Of a stretch of DNA of 64,000 bases, positions 25,391 through 35,812 are shown in pieces; the stretch's first letter is position 1; each line of letters opens with the position of its first letter. Where the stretch lies: positions 238,438,187-238,502,186 of the forward strand of contig CM054058.1 in the NCBI GenBank assembly GCA_028641055.1. The letters run 5' to 3'. The stretch comes from Alopecurus myosuroides (taxonomy: Eukaryota; Streptophyta; Magnoliopsida; Poales; Poaceae). Made by a program: the position numbers and the translations under genes. A model generated the notes under the pieces. The model did not search any database. It saw nothing but the letters and a program-made list of their open reading frames with translations, and was not told the origin of the DNA.

Positions 25391-25767
25391 GTAGTCCCCA
25401 GAATAGCCTGGGCTTCACGGATCCTTCCTTGAAGCGCTCGCTATTCCCTGCAAGGATATCAAACACACGAGTATGTGGAGGCCGGGTTAAGGTGCCTTGA
25501 TAGATAGCTAGGCCTTGCTCCATGGTGGCCATATAGTAACCCGGCTCTTTCCCAATTACTTTGATTTGACTTTCCAGGTCTAAACCCCAAAATGTCAAGA
25601 TTCTATACTTGATAATTGACCTGATATCACGGGATGGATCTCTTTCTCCTTGTCGCTCAGATACCCTGCTCAATATTTAAAGCGCATCTCGCAAAAACTC
25701 AAATAGATAGTCGTTTACTCCGCAACTCCCGGCTCCCGCTCGCTGAACCGGGCTCATCCATTCGCGC

Positions 25768-25775
25768 TATAAATA
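25768..25775 (+). promoter_or_regulatory. TATA box of the antisense gene
   Basis: TATAAATA lies in GCGCTATAAATAGGCC, about 375 bp inside the 3' LTR boundary. It is followed by a C/T-rich leader (CCCTAACGGCTC, then TCTGCTTCC) typical of plant 5' UTRs. A predicted donor GTAAGCC at 26044 and acceptor TTTGCAG ending at 26564 would remove a 521-bp 5'UTR intron, leaving the ATG nine bases into the next exon. Placement relative to the gene makes it a credible core promoter. Confidence 0.65.
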
Positions 25776-26573
25776 GGCCCCTTGGGGGTAACCCGAACCC
25801 TAACGGCTCATTTCCCCCCACTCTGCTTCCTTTCTCCCTCCGTGCTCATCCTCACTGAGCTCCACCACGGAAATCCCGCGCGCATCACCGGAGCCCATTG
25901 GCCGGAGGCTGCGCTCCGCCACAGCTCACCCCGCGCCGCCGCCAAGATCCACCGGCAAATCTCCATCCGGCCCGTCAGGAACCGCGAAAGGACACCAGGC
26001 TTGCGCCATCTGCCTCCGCAAGGCTTCACTCAGATCTCCTCCAGTAAGCCTCTTGCATCCATTAATTTGCCCTTGCAATTTCTTGATTTCTCCTCAGATT
26101 AGATCCAAATCAACCCGCCAATGATTTCTCAGCCATGCCGAATTAGGTTGCTAGCATTCCTTCTAGCTCGCCCAACAGATAAGATATAGCCTCCAATTCA
26201 CTCTCCTATTACCTGCAATCGTTAATTTCGCCACAAATCTGAAGATGGAATTTCCAATCTGAGCTTGAACTACTCAAAATTTCCGCCTTTGCCTCAATCA
26301 CCCGGCTAATCCTCCCCTTTCCAGTTCCTTTTATTCTCACTAAGTGCTCGTGCAGCCATCCATCATCCTCAAAAGCTCCTTCAACACTTAGATCCCCATA
26401 ATTTTTGCTATAATACTTGACACCCGGATAATTCGAACCTCACTCTGCAAACAGACACCCGGATAATACGCAATTTTCGTGTCTCAATATTACCTTGCTG
26501 ATACTTGGCCGGCTCACAGCTTCCGTGTCTTATTCCTTTTATCCTTTTACCTGGTGCTTTGCAGGTCAACCAC

Positions 26574-29500
26574 ATGGCTCCCAAAAAGCAGGGGAAAACT
26601 CCGACTAAAGCCAAAGCCACCAACTCCATATCCGCCAACTGGGCGCGGTCTACGGTCACCAAGGCCAAGTTGGAGGAGCTGGTCGAGCTGGGAGTTCTTC
26701 CTCCTCAAGAGGATATCCAGTGGAGGGTGCCGGGCAAGGAGACCCGGCCTACCCCGACGAAAGACGAGGTAATCTGTTTTGTGGAACATGTGACCCGGGG
26801 CTTCCGCCCGCCGGGTCACCCTTTTTTCCGTGATGTTCTAAGCCATTACGGCCTTCGCGTTTTTGACATCGGGCCTAATTCTGTATTAAACATTTCCCAC
26901 TTCATCGTCCTTTCCGAGTCATACTTGTGCACTTCGCCAAGTCTGGCTCTTTTCATTGAGCTTTTTCAGTGCAAACCGTGCCGCGAAAGCGGTGACGGAG
27001 CGCTTCTCGCTTGCGGCGGGGTTTCTATCCAGCACCGCAAGAATTCTCTGATGCCACCCCTCGCCCTTAACTCCCATGTCAAGCACTGGCAGCTCTCATA
27101 CTTTTACTGCCAAGACACCTCCCCACCCGGCCAAAAGAAGCTGCCGGGTTACTCAGAGGGTCTTCTTGACATCTCCGAAAAGTTTAGTGCCTTCGCCCCT
27201 GACTCGGACAGGGAGGCAATTCAACCTCTACTAGCCAAAATCACCACTCTCACGGCCCAAGGCCTCATCGGGCTCAACCTGGTGAAGACTTGGGTCGACT
27301 TCCAGATTCAACCCAATTCCATCCGCACAAAGTTGATGTGCGAGTATTCGGGGCAATCTACAGACCCGCTCCGGTACTCTGACAACATCTTCGCGGCTGG
27401 TGACACTCATAAAACCATCAAGGGTTTTCTGACAGAAAAGCTTGAGGTAATCCGGAACATATCCGGATTGGAGCCCTTCACACTCGAGAACCCAGCCCCC
27501 AAGGTGAAAACCCGATTTTGATGTCTTTACCTTTGCTATTTCCACTCGATACAGTTGATGACCCTTGTACTGATACTTTTCAGGCTGATGATGATTTTTG
27601 GAAGATCAACACTTCTCCTAGCTCCGAAAGTCCAGAAGAGCAGGAAGAAGCCGTTAACTCGGACGAAGGTGCTCTCCGGATTTTACTTGGTTCCTTTAAA
27701 CTCATCATAACTCCTTTATTTCCCAACTATAACTTTGATGATATCCAGAACAAGAAGATGATGAAGAAGAAGACACCGACGGCAAAGTAGAATCCGGAAG
27801 CGACGAGGAGGAATCGGAGCCGACAGTCAAAGTCGGATCAAAGAGAAAATCTCAAGAAGCCACCCCAAGGTTTCATATCACCTCCTCGCATTCAATTCGT
27901 ATTCCTTTTAATGATATACATGAGCTATCTTGACGTTGTTCCACTGGCCATGCTTGAAGGATTCGCCCATGACCAAGCGCAGGTCAACTCGAAATCACCC
28001 GGGTGATGGTGCTCTTAACCCGGGTATTTCATCGACTCCGACTCGGCGGGCCGGTATTTACCCTATCTTTTCTCGGACGAAACATTCTCCTTGAACCATT
28101 CCCTTATGAAATCTTACCTTGATACTTTCCATCCTCTCCCGGGTCCAGCGACGGATTTCCTGCGGATTTCGCGGTGAATACCGGGTAAACTCCCTTTCCT
28201 GATGCTCTACCACGCTTCATCACCCTTTCCTGATTGTACACTAGCTGCTCACTCATAACATCTATAGGGCCACGGTCGTTACCAGCGACCAAGAGGATAT
28301 GGAAACCGAGGGCCCGGGTAAGGGGAGCCCAGCTGATAAGACCACAGCCGCGTCTAGCGGCAAAGGACAAGCGTCGCCGATAAACCCGGACATACAAGAA
28401 GCCGAGTATCCGATTGCCTCCCATGCCAGCAAGAAGAACAGAGCCACAACCTTGGGTGCAGAAGAAGGAGCATCGGATTCCGACATACAAATGACCCGGG
28501 TGCCGCCTCCCACTAAGAAGAAAACCCCTTCTCGGAATTTCCAAGGCCCCGGGTCCTCTGATACGGGTAAAGACACTTTTGATCAATTGATGAACACCCT
28601 TCTCAATATGAAGACCTCGGAGAGCAAGATCTTGGAGCGCATGGCCGCAGAGCACCAGGTAATGACACTTGATATCTCGTAGTGCACAACTAGTCCCCAA
28701 GTTCCGAGCATGACTTGCTAAAGTTATGCTTGGTACTTTACGCAATATTCAGCTTACCATAATATCCAACTAAGACTTGTGTTCCTTGCTACTTACAGGC
28801 GCAGATAACCCGGTCTGATGAAATTTTACTCAAGACCGAACAACTACTTCTTGCCGAGGTAAAGCGGAGGGAAACCCTTGAGGATGACATGAAAACTTTG
28901 AAGAAGGATGTTTCTAAATACAAGAAGAAGTGCAATACCGCTCAGACCGCACTGAAGAAACTATCGGACCAGGTCGCCGATACTTATCAGATCTTGCTTA
29001 GTAAGTTTTTGCTGCCGACTGGCTTCATGTCTTTGCTTTACTATATGATACTCGGGATTGCTGATACGTTCCTTCTTTTGTTTTAACTGTAGGTGCCAAC
29101 CTTGCGACCCCAGAGGAGGATGCCGTTGTCAAGGCTAGAACCCTAAAGACCGTGCTCCGGACTTTCTTTGCCGGCACAAAATTTATACTGGATGCCGTGA
29201 AGTGGCCTACGGAGGTATATCCGGGTGAAGAAAATCTCATTCAAGCCTGCTCCACTGTGCCTGGCTGGATTGAAATCTGGAAACGCTCGTCATGCCGGAT
29301 CGGTATGACCCAGGCCTTTACCCTGGCCAAGGCTTTCTTTCGGAAGCTTTACCCGGCAAAGGTAATATCCGGGTTTCCAGAATTCAAGGCGGATGGTTCC
29401 AAATTTACACCCAAGGATTTCAAGGCCTTACAGTCCGCAGTGCGTCCCTCGGCTACCGCTTTAGCCGATAGTTTGGATCTAAACACGATTATGAGTGCAT

Positions 29501-29760
29501 ACGACGCTGAAGGCAAAATTGTTACGGAGGAAGCACCCCCGCCCTTTGATATCTTGGAGAAGTGGGTTGCTAACTCGGCCAGGAAGAGGGAGGCAACTGC
29601 GAAGAGAGAGGCCGAGCTAGGATCAGGACCGTCTGCCTCTACACCAGCTGTGCCTCCGCCTGTCCGCCCTGGTGCGGTGAGTCCGGGTAAGGCTGCCGGG
29701 AAAGCTAAGCAACAAGCCCAGGGCGAAGACCCGGAAGACCGTACTCAGGAGGCCGAATAG
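26574..29760 (+). CDS. Antisense retrotransposon gene, six coding exons, 798 aa, intact
   Basis: The exons I predict are 26574-27503, 27584-27668, 27749-27869, 28268-28658, 28799-29000 and 29093-29760 (stop TAG). All five introns have GT-AG ends, and the phases (0, 1, 2, 0, 1) join to one open frame of 2397 bases. The start is MAPKKQGKTPTK, just after a 5'UTR intron. Residues 1-310 contain the domain called 'putative gypsy type transposon' in plant annotation (PF04195, recognised from memory), with VEHVTRGFRPPGHPFF and LNISHFIVLSESYL. Residues about 311-378 are very acidic and end near a basic GSKRKSQ. Residues about 379-509 are polar. Exon 5 (510-576) looks like a coiled coil (KTEQLLLAEVKRRETLEDD). 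The rest ends in a Pro/Ala-rich tail. No catalytic motif is seen, and its function is unknown. It is encoded opposite to gag and is far better preserved than gag-pol. It could act in trans in regulation or packaging; that is speculation. Confidence 0.8.
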
Positions 29761-30813
29761 GGCAATGCCATCATAATACCTTGATCACGTGACGCTTTGT
29801 ATTCAAACTAGTATGCTTTTGATGGTGCGCCTGTGCACCCCTGATATTGATGTCGTAATTTGTAACGTACTTTTAGTCCGTGACATACTTTGCGGCTTTC
29901 CTGGCCTTTTGATAATCGTGTTACTTGTCTATTCTTTAAACTTGTTCTCGATACCCGACTCTCTTTTTGGCTCCCCTCGTAAGACTCGGTTTTCCGAGTA
30001 TCACGGGTTTTGATAAGTGGACTTTTCTTTAAGTCCCCAAGACTCGGATGGTAGGGTCTTTCGAACTTCGATAGCCAAGTAGTTTGTTTCTGTTTCGAAG
30101 TCCCCAGTCCCCATGGCCCAAAGTCCGAGTCATGGGGGTGTGGCCTTTCTCAGAGAACAAATTGTTTTTTACCGAGTTGACGACCTATAGCCATTCCGTG
30201 TAGGTACTGAAGTTATGCTTGATAGTCGTTGAGTTTCCGGCTATTAGCCTTGTACTCTGCATAAACTTGTGGTTTAGATGACCCTTTTGACTATCTTGTA
30301 CTAGAAGCCGGCTTTCGCGTGGATACCATGTTGTTACATCTATACGAAAACAGGGTCAGACAAGTCCCATTGGGCTTCATGGCTGATTGTAATCGTAAGC
30401 GAACAAATCATGCCACTTTAGTGCGAGTCACATCGAGCTTAAGTAAGAAAAGTCAAGAAAATTTGGCTCCTTTGTCCAGTTATAAGATTGCAGCCGTACT
30501 CGTTTGCGAATAATCGGCCCTTATAACTTATAGGCATCAAGGCCGGGTCTTTTGGGTTTGTGGCTGGGCTACTTGAGCAACCAGCCCCCGAGACCTATAT
30601 GTACTCAACGTTCTTAATGATACTGAAGTATTGATGTCACATGGATACTACTTACTTGTAATCAGGCTGTAACGATATAGGACTTGATAACCATCTCTTT
30701 ATTGACGCGAGAAAGTTTGGATCAGCAGGCCGCCGTATTAAAAACCTTCCAGTCCCCTTAGGTACCCTGGGTAGGAAAAGAGCGCGTCTGAAACCTGCTG
30801 CCCGTTACATTGT
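29761..30813. other. Non-coding stretch between antisense gene and truncated RT
   Basis: No coding frame is supported on either strand. It probably contains the 3' UTR of the antisense gene and, on the minus strand, the site where most of pol was lost. It carries several copies of AAGTCCCCA (30031, 30098), resembling the complement of the element's polypurine tract. Confidence 0.6.
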
Positions 30814-33800
30814 TTAGTTCTTCATGGGCACCGGTCCCGGGTTGGCGTGACCGACGCACATTCTCCACATGTTGGACTTTTTCATGATGAGTACCGGGTT
30901 TACTAGCCAACCCGGGTGAGGTGTTTCCATGACGTGGCTGGTTGTGAGCGGCCGTGCAGTTTCTTCTTTTATAGCGGATTGTTTGGGTGAGTCATCCTCG
31001 ATAAAAGCCACCATTTTAGCATCTTGTGCTACCTTGGACTTTGCTCTTTCGCCTTCAGTGCTCGGCCTTTTTGATGTGGTTCTGTCCTCCGGGTCTGCTT
31101 GAGACCGGTAGTGCTTGAGTTCTTCTTTTCTACAGGGCTGCTCGGCCATTGCTGCGTCTCCTTCATCGCATTCAGCTGCTATGTCTCGATTTCCATGTAT
31201 GGTAATGGTCTTCTTGGGGCCCGGGATTTTTAGCTGTAGATACACGTAACACGGCCTAGCCATGAATTTGGCGTAAGCCGGCCTTCCGAATAACGCGTGA
31301 TAAGGGCTGCGCAATTTGACTACCTCAAAGGTGAGCCACTCAACTCGATAGTTATCCTTTGACTCCCCAAAAGCTACCTCCAATGCGATTTTTCCCTCGG
31401 GGCACACTGAATGACCCGGCACTATCCCATGAAAAATTGTTGAGCTTTTTTGTAGCTGAGACTCCTTGAGGCCCCTGCGTAGGAAGGTTTCCCAATACAG
31501 TATATTGATGCTGCTTCCACCATCCATCAAAACCTTTTTCAGCTCATACCCATTGACCTGCGGTGCGACTACTAATGCCAAGACTCCCGGGTGTTCCACT
31601 CTTTCTGGGTGATCCCTTCTGCTCCATGTTACCTCCTGTTCTGACCATCTCAGGTATCTCGGGACAGCTGACGAAACTGAGTTGACCGCTTGCTTCAGTA
31701 TCTTTTTGTCCTTGTTAGAGCCTCCTGTGGTATGCACATGATATTGACCCAATTGTTTGGGGTTAGCCTGGCAACCTCCTGCCCCCCCCCCTTGGTTATT
31801 ACCTTGATTTCCAGCCGCCGGGTTACCAGCTGGGGGTGGGCCGTTGCCCGGGTTTCCCCCTGGACCCGGTCCTCCTCCCCGTCCTGCACCTCGCATAGCT
31901 CTGTTTACTTACTCATTTTTCCATCTTTGTAAGTCGGCGCACTGCTCCAAGGAGTGGTTAGCTGGCCTGCCGTTCCTGCTGTGCTTCAGGCATGCCATCC
32001 TGAATATGTCCCAATTGTTACCCGGCCTTGGCGGTCCTTGATAGTTTCCTCCATTGTGATTACCTCCGTTGAAATTTCCTTCTGCTCTGGGTCTCGAAGA
32101 CCCGGCTTCTGTGTTGGCGACAAACTCGGAACCTCCTTCAAACGGGCGCTTGTTCTGGCTATTTCCGTTATTACCCGGTGCTGATCCATTGCCGGTTCTT
32201 CCGTTATTACTTGTGTTTGCTTTTACCTTCTTGTCATCAACTTCCTCTTCTGTAGTATCTGTCGCAGCGTGTTTGTTGCACGCATCCATTAATTCTCCCA
32301 TTGTAACTTCCGACGCATTCCGACTAGATTTCATGCGAGTTAACTTTTACACCAAAGGTATATACTTGCATGTTTTTGCCATGGCTTGTAGTGCATCCTT
32401 GGCCTGAATGTCCGTGGACGAGTGAAGTATCTCCATAACCCGGCGCACCCAACTGCGTGCCGACTCTCCCTTCTTCTGGACGCATCGCTCTAGATCATCA
32501 ATAGTGAACAATTTTCTGCACGTCCCATGAAAGTGCTTGACAAACGCGGTCTTCAATTCCTCCCAGGACTTGATCGATCCTTCCGGCAAATTGGTGAACC
32601 ACAACTTTGCTGCTCCTTCTGACATCATCAAGTACATGAACTTGGCTTGGAGATTCTCGAATGCGTTGCGAATCGACATTGCCATCTCATAACTACTTAG
32701 CCATGTTTCTGGATCCATAGTTGGCTCGTAATTCACTACTTTCCCTGGCTCTTTGAATTTTTCCGGGTAAGGTTCAGCTCTGATATTGTCCGAGAGACAC
32801 TTGGGTCCCGCAAGAACGGTCGAGGCCGGCCTTGCTCTAGAAACGTGTGATACAGCGGGGGGCGCGGCTGGGCGCGGCGCTGCGGGAAGTCCATGTGCTG
32901 CAGACCCGGCCGCGGCCCTCCGAGCTCTGGAACTGTCCACAACAGCCTGTGCTGCTGATGCTGCCTGAACGCGGGGAGGAGGCGGCATTTGCTGCTGCTC
33001 TTCCCTCCGCCGTACTGAACTTGTTTGAATATTCCCTTGTTGCTGACTGACGTATGGCGTCCCGTGCATCCCTCTTCTATGATCCGGATAATTGGCTTGC
33101 TGTGCCACCGCAGTGTGCAACAGATCGATGGCTTGCCGGGTCTTCTCTGCATGGGGTGACTCTCCCACAGGGATTTGATTTAACGCGAGTGTCGCCGCAT
33201 ACACATTGTCCATGGGATTATTGTAGTGACCGGCTGGTGTACGAAATCGTGATGGTGGCGGCGGTGGTAGATCGTTGCCGGTTGTGACTCTAGTCTGTGG
33301 GGGGGGGTAACCCGGCCCGCTCATTTGCCGGATGTGTCCCTGCTGTCGCCGGTTGGGGTGTGGTTCCCTGGTTCACCACTGGTATCGGCTGATCCTGAGG
33401 TGTGACAAATAAAGTAGCCGGATTTATAACCCCGCCCGTTGCTGGTAACCTAGTTTGATGCCTTTGATGTACTCTAGATGTTTCCTCCCGGAGCCGAGTT
33501 TCCAGCGCATCCAGCTCGCGCTGCCGCGTGGCCATCCCTTGCCTTTCTGCCTCTACTTACCTTCTTTGCTGTTCCAGCGCACGACGAGCCACATCCAGAT
33601 CCCTGACACGTTCCGCTGCGTTTTCTGGAGTGATAACCGTTGCAAGAACCGTGGGGTCTAGAATCAGATTATTATCGAATAAGGCCGGGTGGCGCGGGTT
33701 CGAAGGACCCGCTCCTGGTGTCCGGTTTCCCAGGAATCCGAACGTATTTGCGTGCAACTCCTCGTCTGCTGCGCGGCTGGTCACTGATGCCGACTCTCCA

Positions 33801-34357
33801 TCAACCCGGGCCAGAACCGGGTTTCCGTTAGCCGCGCCCTGCTGCTGGGCCAATGCCTGAGCCGCCCCGACTACTGCTGCGGTTGCGTTCTCTTGGTTGA
33901 GGTTGGCCGCGGGAGCCGTGTAGACCGCAACTCGGCGTATGATACTCGGTGTAAATTCATGCTGTTCTTCTCCGGCGTTATTCTCCTCGTACCGGTTCTC
34001 CAGCAGATCCAGGATAGACTCGGTATCGTCCTCTCTCTCGACCCGGTCGCGCGGGGTCCATGCCGGCTCCTCCGGCTGTTCCCACTTCGCGATGGGTCCT
34101 TCCACCGGATATGTCGTTCCGATCGATTCTTCATCATCCGATCGGATAAAAGTGGCTCCTCCTGGCACAGAATCAGATCCAATATTGTCAGGGATCGAAC
34201 TGGAAGTACATACCATACCAATGAAGACGCTGATCCGGCCGATTGTCACGACGGATCCGGATTCGAGATGATCCGATTCTGGCCCCCAGCAGGAATCGTC
34301 CACCGTCTTTTCTCCTTTGTGATCGATGTAGATCTCGCCGACGACAAGATTCTCCAT
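30814..34357 (-). pseudogene. gag-protease of young Tat element, RT cut off after first motif
   Basis: The minus-strand frame starts at ATG 34357 (MENLVVGEIYIDHKGEK). It is interrupted by TAA at 33559-33557, a frame change at a nine-base C run (33307-33299), TAA at 32349-32347 and TAA at 31911-31909, and ends at 30814. Gag core motifs are around 32400-32760 (SWEELKTAFVKHFHGT, KKGESARSWVRRVMEIL). A variant knuckle CLKHSRNGRPANHSLEQC is near 31950. A glycine-rich linker leads to the aspartic protease at about 31560-31200 (VLMDGGSSINILY, ALFGRPAYAKFMA). The last recognisable part is the start of reverse transcriptase (GWLVNPVLIMKKSNMWRMCV, near 30890-30850), after which homology stops. The three stops fit CAA-to-TAA transitions; two of them also sit in GTAAGT, a perfect donor sequence, so splicing is a rival explanation. 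Confidence 0.8.
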
Positions 34358-34401
34358 GTTCTTCCGAGCTTCTCCCGTGATGTAAACACCTTTGGACGCA
34401 G

Positions 34402-34419
34402 GCCCCACGGTGGGCGCCA
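34402..34419 (-). other. Primer-binding site of young Tat element
   Basis: TGGCGCCCACCGTGGGGC on the minus strand, two bases from the 5' LTR end at 34422. This type of primer site is common in plant Tat-lineage elements and fixes the orientation as minus. Confidence 0.75.
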
Positions 34420-34421
34420 AC

Positions 34422-34899
34422 TGTCGTGGGATAATCACGGCAGATGTTACCGGGGGTAACTGATCTTGGGGCAAGACGACACAGGCGTTTGGGAGAGGGT
34501 TTAGCTCAGAGGAAAACATGATGCAACTCGATCTGGTAGCCGGCAATCAAAGTCGCCGAGTCTCCGATCTTGATATAATAACTCAACTCTGGGGTTACAC
34601 TAGATGCTCGATACCAAGCGATATTGCTAGGGTTCTTAGATTTCTATCAACTACTCCTAGGGGTCGGTTTATAAAGCACCCGTACCCCCTGACTTACCCT
34701 CCAAGGCATACCAGGGATCCCACCCGGACACAGCGCACAAACCCTAACTTCCCTTTACCGTAACCCACAATCCGGGTTACTGGGCCTACAAACTTGGGCC
34801 TTCCAAAAGTTTCTTTATCCTTAGCCGGATCCTGCGCAGCGTCCTTTGGGCCGGGTTACTCCTTGGAGTTTGGCCTACCGGGTTATTATCCCCCCATCA
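34422..34899 (-). repeat. 5' LTR of young Tat element
   Basis: 478 bp, nearly identical to 24913-25390. It is followed by the target duplication ccgcc at 34900-34904. Starts and ends are partly inverted (TGTCGTGGGATAAT at one end, TGATGGGGGGATAAT as complement of the other). Confidence 0.88.
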
Positions 34900-35458
34900 C
34901 CGCCACCTCTTTTCCATCAACCATCCATGATTCCCTCGTCCATGTGTGAGTAAACACCGTTGTAGGCTAAGAGTGATGGAAGGGATTGGATGAGATTGAT
35001 CATGTAATAATGTCAGATTGTTAGGGCATAGTGCCTAGTATCCATTGTTAGTGTTTTCTACCGTTGTTGCAACTTGTTATGCTTAATGCTTGTCACTAGG
35101 GCCCAAGTGCCATGATCTCAGATCTGAACATGTTATTGTTTCATGAGTATAATTATGTTTCTTGATCATATCCGCAAGTTTTTTACACATGTCATTGTCC
35201 GGAACCCGAGGCCCCAAAGTGACAGAAATTGGGACAACCGGAGGGGATGACTGTGATGTGAGGATCACGTGTGTTCACGGAGTGTTAATGCTTTGCTCCG
35301 GTGCTTTATTAGAAGGGGCACCTTAATTACCAGTAGTTTCCCTAGAGGTCCCCCTACCACGGGCTGGTAGGACAAAAGATGTTGTGCAAGTTTCTCATTG
35401 CGAGCACGTATGACTATATTGGAACACATGCCTATGGTTTGCCTATATGTTTGATGCT

Positions 35459-35477
35459 TTATTATTATTATTATTAT
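35459..35477 (+). repeat. (TTA)n microsatellite in LTR
   Basis: About six tandem TTA units inside the 3' part of the level-3 LTR. Confidence 0.8.
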
Positions 35478-35812
35478 CTGCAATACCCGTGTTAGATTAT
35501 TACAGGACCTACGTTATCCATGCAACGCCCTTCCATCCATTCCCTCTAAACGATACTTCCCATCCTGCTGTTTTTCCGCGATTGCTACTGCTGTTACTAT
35601 TTTACCACTTATGTTATTTTATTTCTACTGTTGCTATAAACTGTTACCACTGATAAATTGTTGCGAGCAAGTCTACTTTCAGGTGCATCTGAATTGACAA
35701 CTCAGTTGTTAAGCCTTATAAATATTCTTTGACTCCCCTTGTGTCCAATCAATAAATTTGGGTTTTACTTCCCTCGAAGACTGTTGCGATCCCCTATACT
35801 TGTGAGTCATCA

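Larger units (their letters stand above)
24913..34899 (-). mobile_element. Young non-autonomous Tat-lineage element with intact antisense gene (level 4b)
   Basis: The element spans 9987 bp and is flanked by the perfect duplication ccgcc (24908-24912 and 34900-34904). Both LTRs are 478 bp and differ at only two positions that I can find, so the insertion is recent. On the minus strand the order is 5' LTR (34899-34422), primer site TGGCGCCCACCGTGGGG, gag-protease (34357-30814), and an abrupt end of coding just after the first reverse transcriptase residues. Then come non-coding sequence, an antisense gene on the plus strand (26574-29760), a polypurine tract next to 25391, and the 3' LTR (25390-24913). 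RNase H, integrase and almost all of RT are deleted. The antisense gene next to the 3' LTR is characteristic of plant Tat elements (Retand/Grande/RIRE2 type). Confidence 0.88.
1..35812 (+). mobile_element. Gag-only Athila-type LTR retrotransposon (nest level 3), 5' end outside window
   Basis: The element survives in three pieces, 1-4603, 22485-24912 and 34905-35812, which read continuously once two later insertions are removed. The order is gag-protease (18-2672), a spacer, a second open reading frame (3612-4578), a long non-coding 3' region (22485-24423), a polypurine tract ending at 24423, and a 3' LTR beginning TGATACGTCC at 24424 and ending GTCATCA at 35812. No reverse transcriptase, RNase H or integrase is present, so I infer a non-autonomous element mobilised by a relative. 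Its right flank (35813 onward) falls inside RNase H coding sequence of a Tat element, which shows it inserted there; the left flank and 5' LTR are outside the window. The style resembles the Sabrina/WHAM group of Triticeae, recalled from memory. Confidence 0.8.
24424..35812 (+). repeat. 3' LTR of level-3 element, split by a Tat element
   Basis: The LTR starts TGATACGTCCAAAACG at 24424, runs to 24912, is interrupted by the 24913-34899 element plus one copy of its ccgcc duplication, and resumes at 34905 to end CTTGTGAGTCATCA at 35812. Reassembled it is about 1.4 kb. It contains a GC-rich section near 24640-24720 and a short (TTA)n run at 35459-35477. The LTR termini TGAT...ATCA are inverted. 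Confidence 0.8.

Noticed and set aside
28104..28745. 213-codon minus-strand frame
   Set aside because: It is the shadow of exon 4 and flanking introns of the antisense gene, whose plus-strand reading is supported by splice phases.
35459..35477. (TTA)n run as a special signal
   Set aside because: Simple microsatellite within an LTR; nothing else supports a function.
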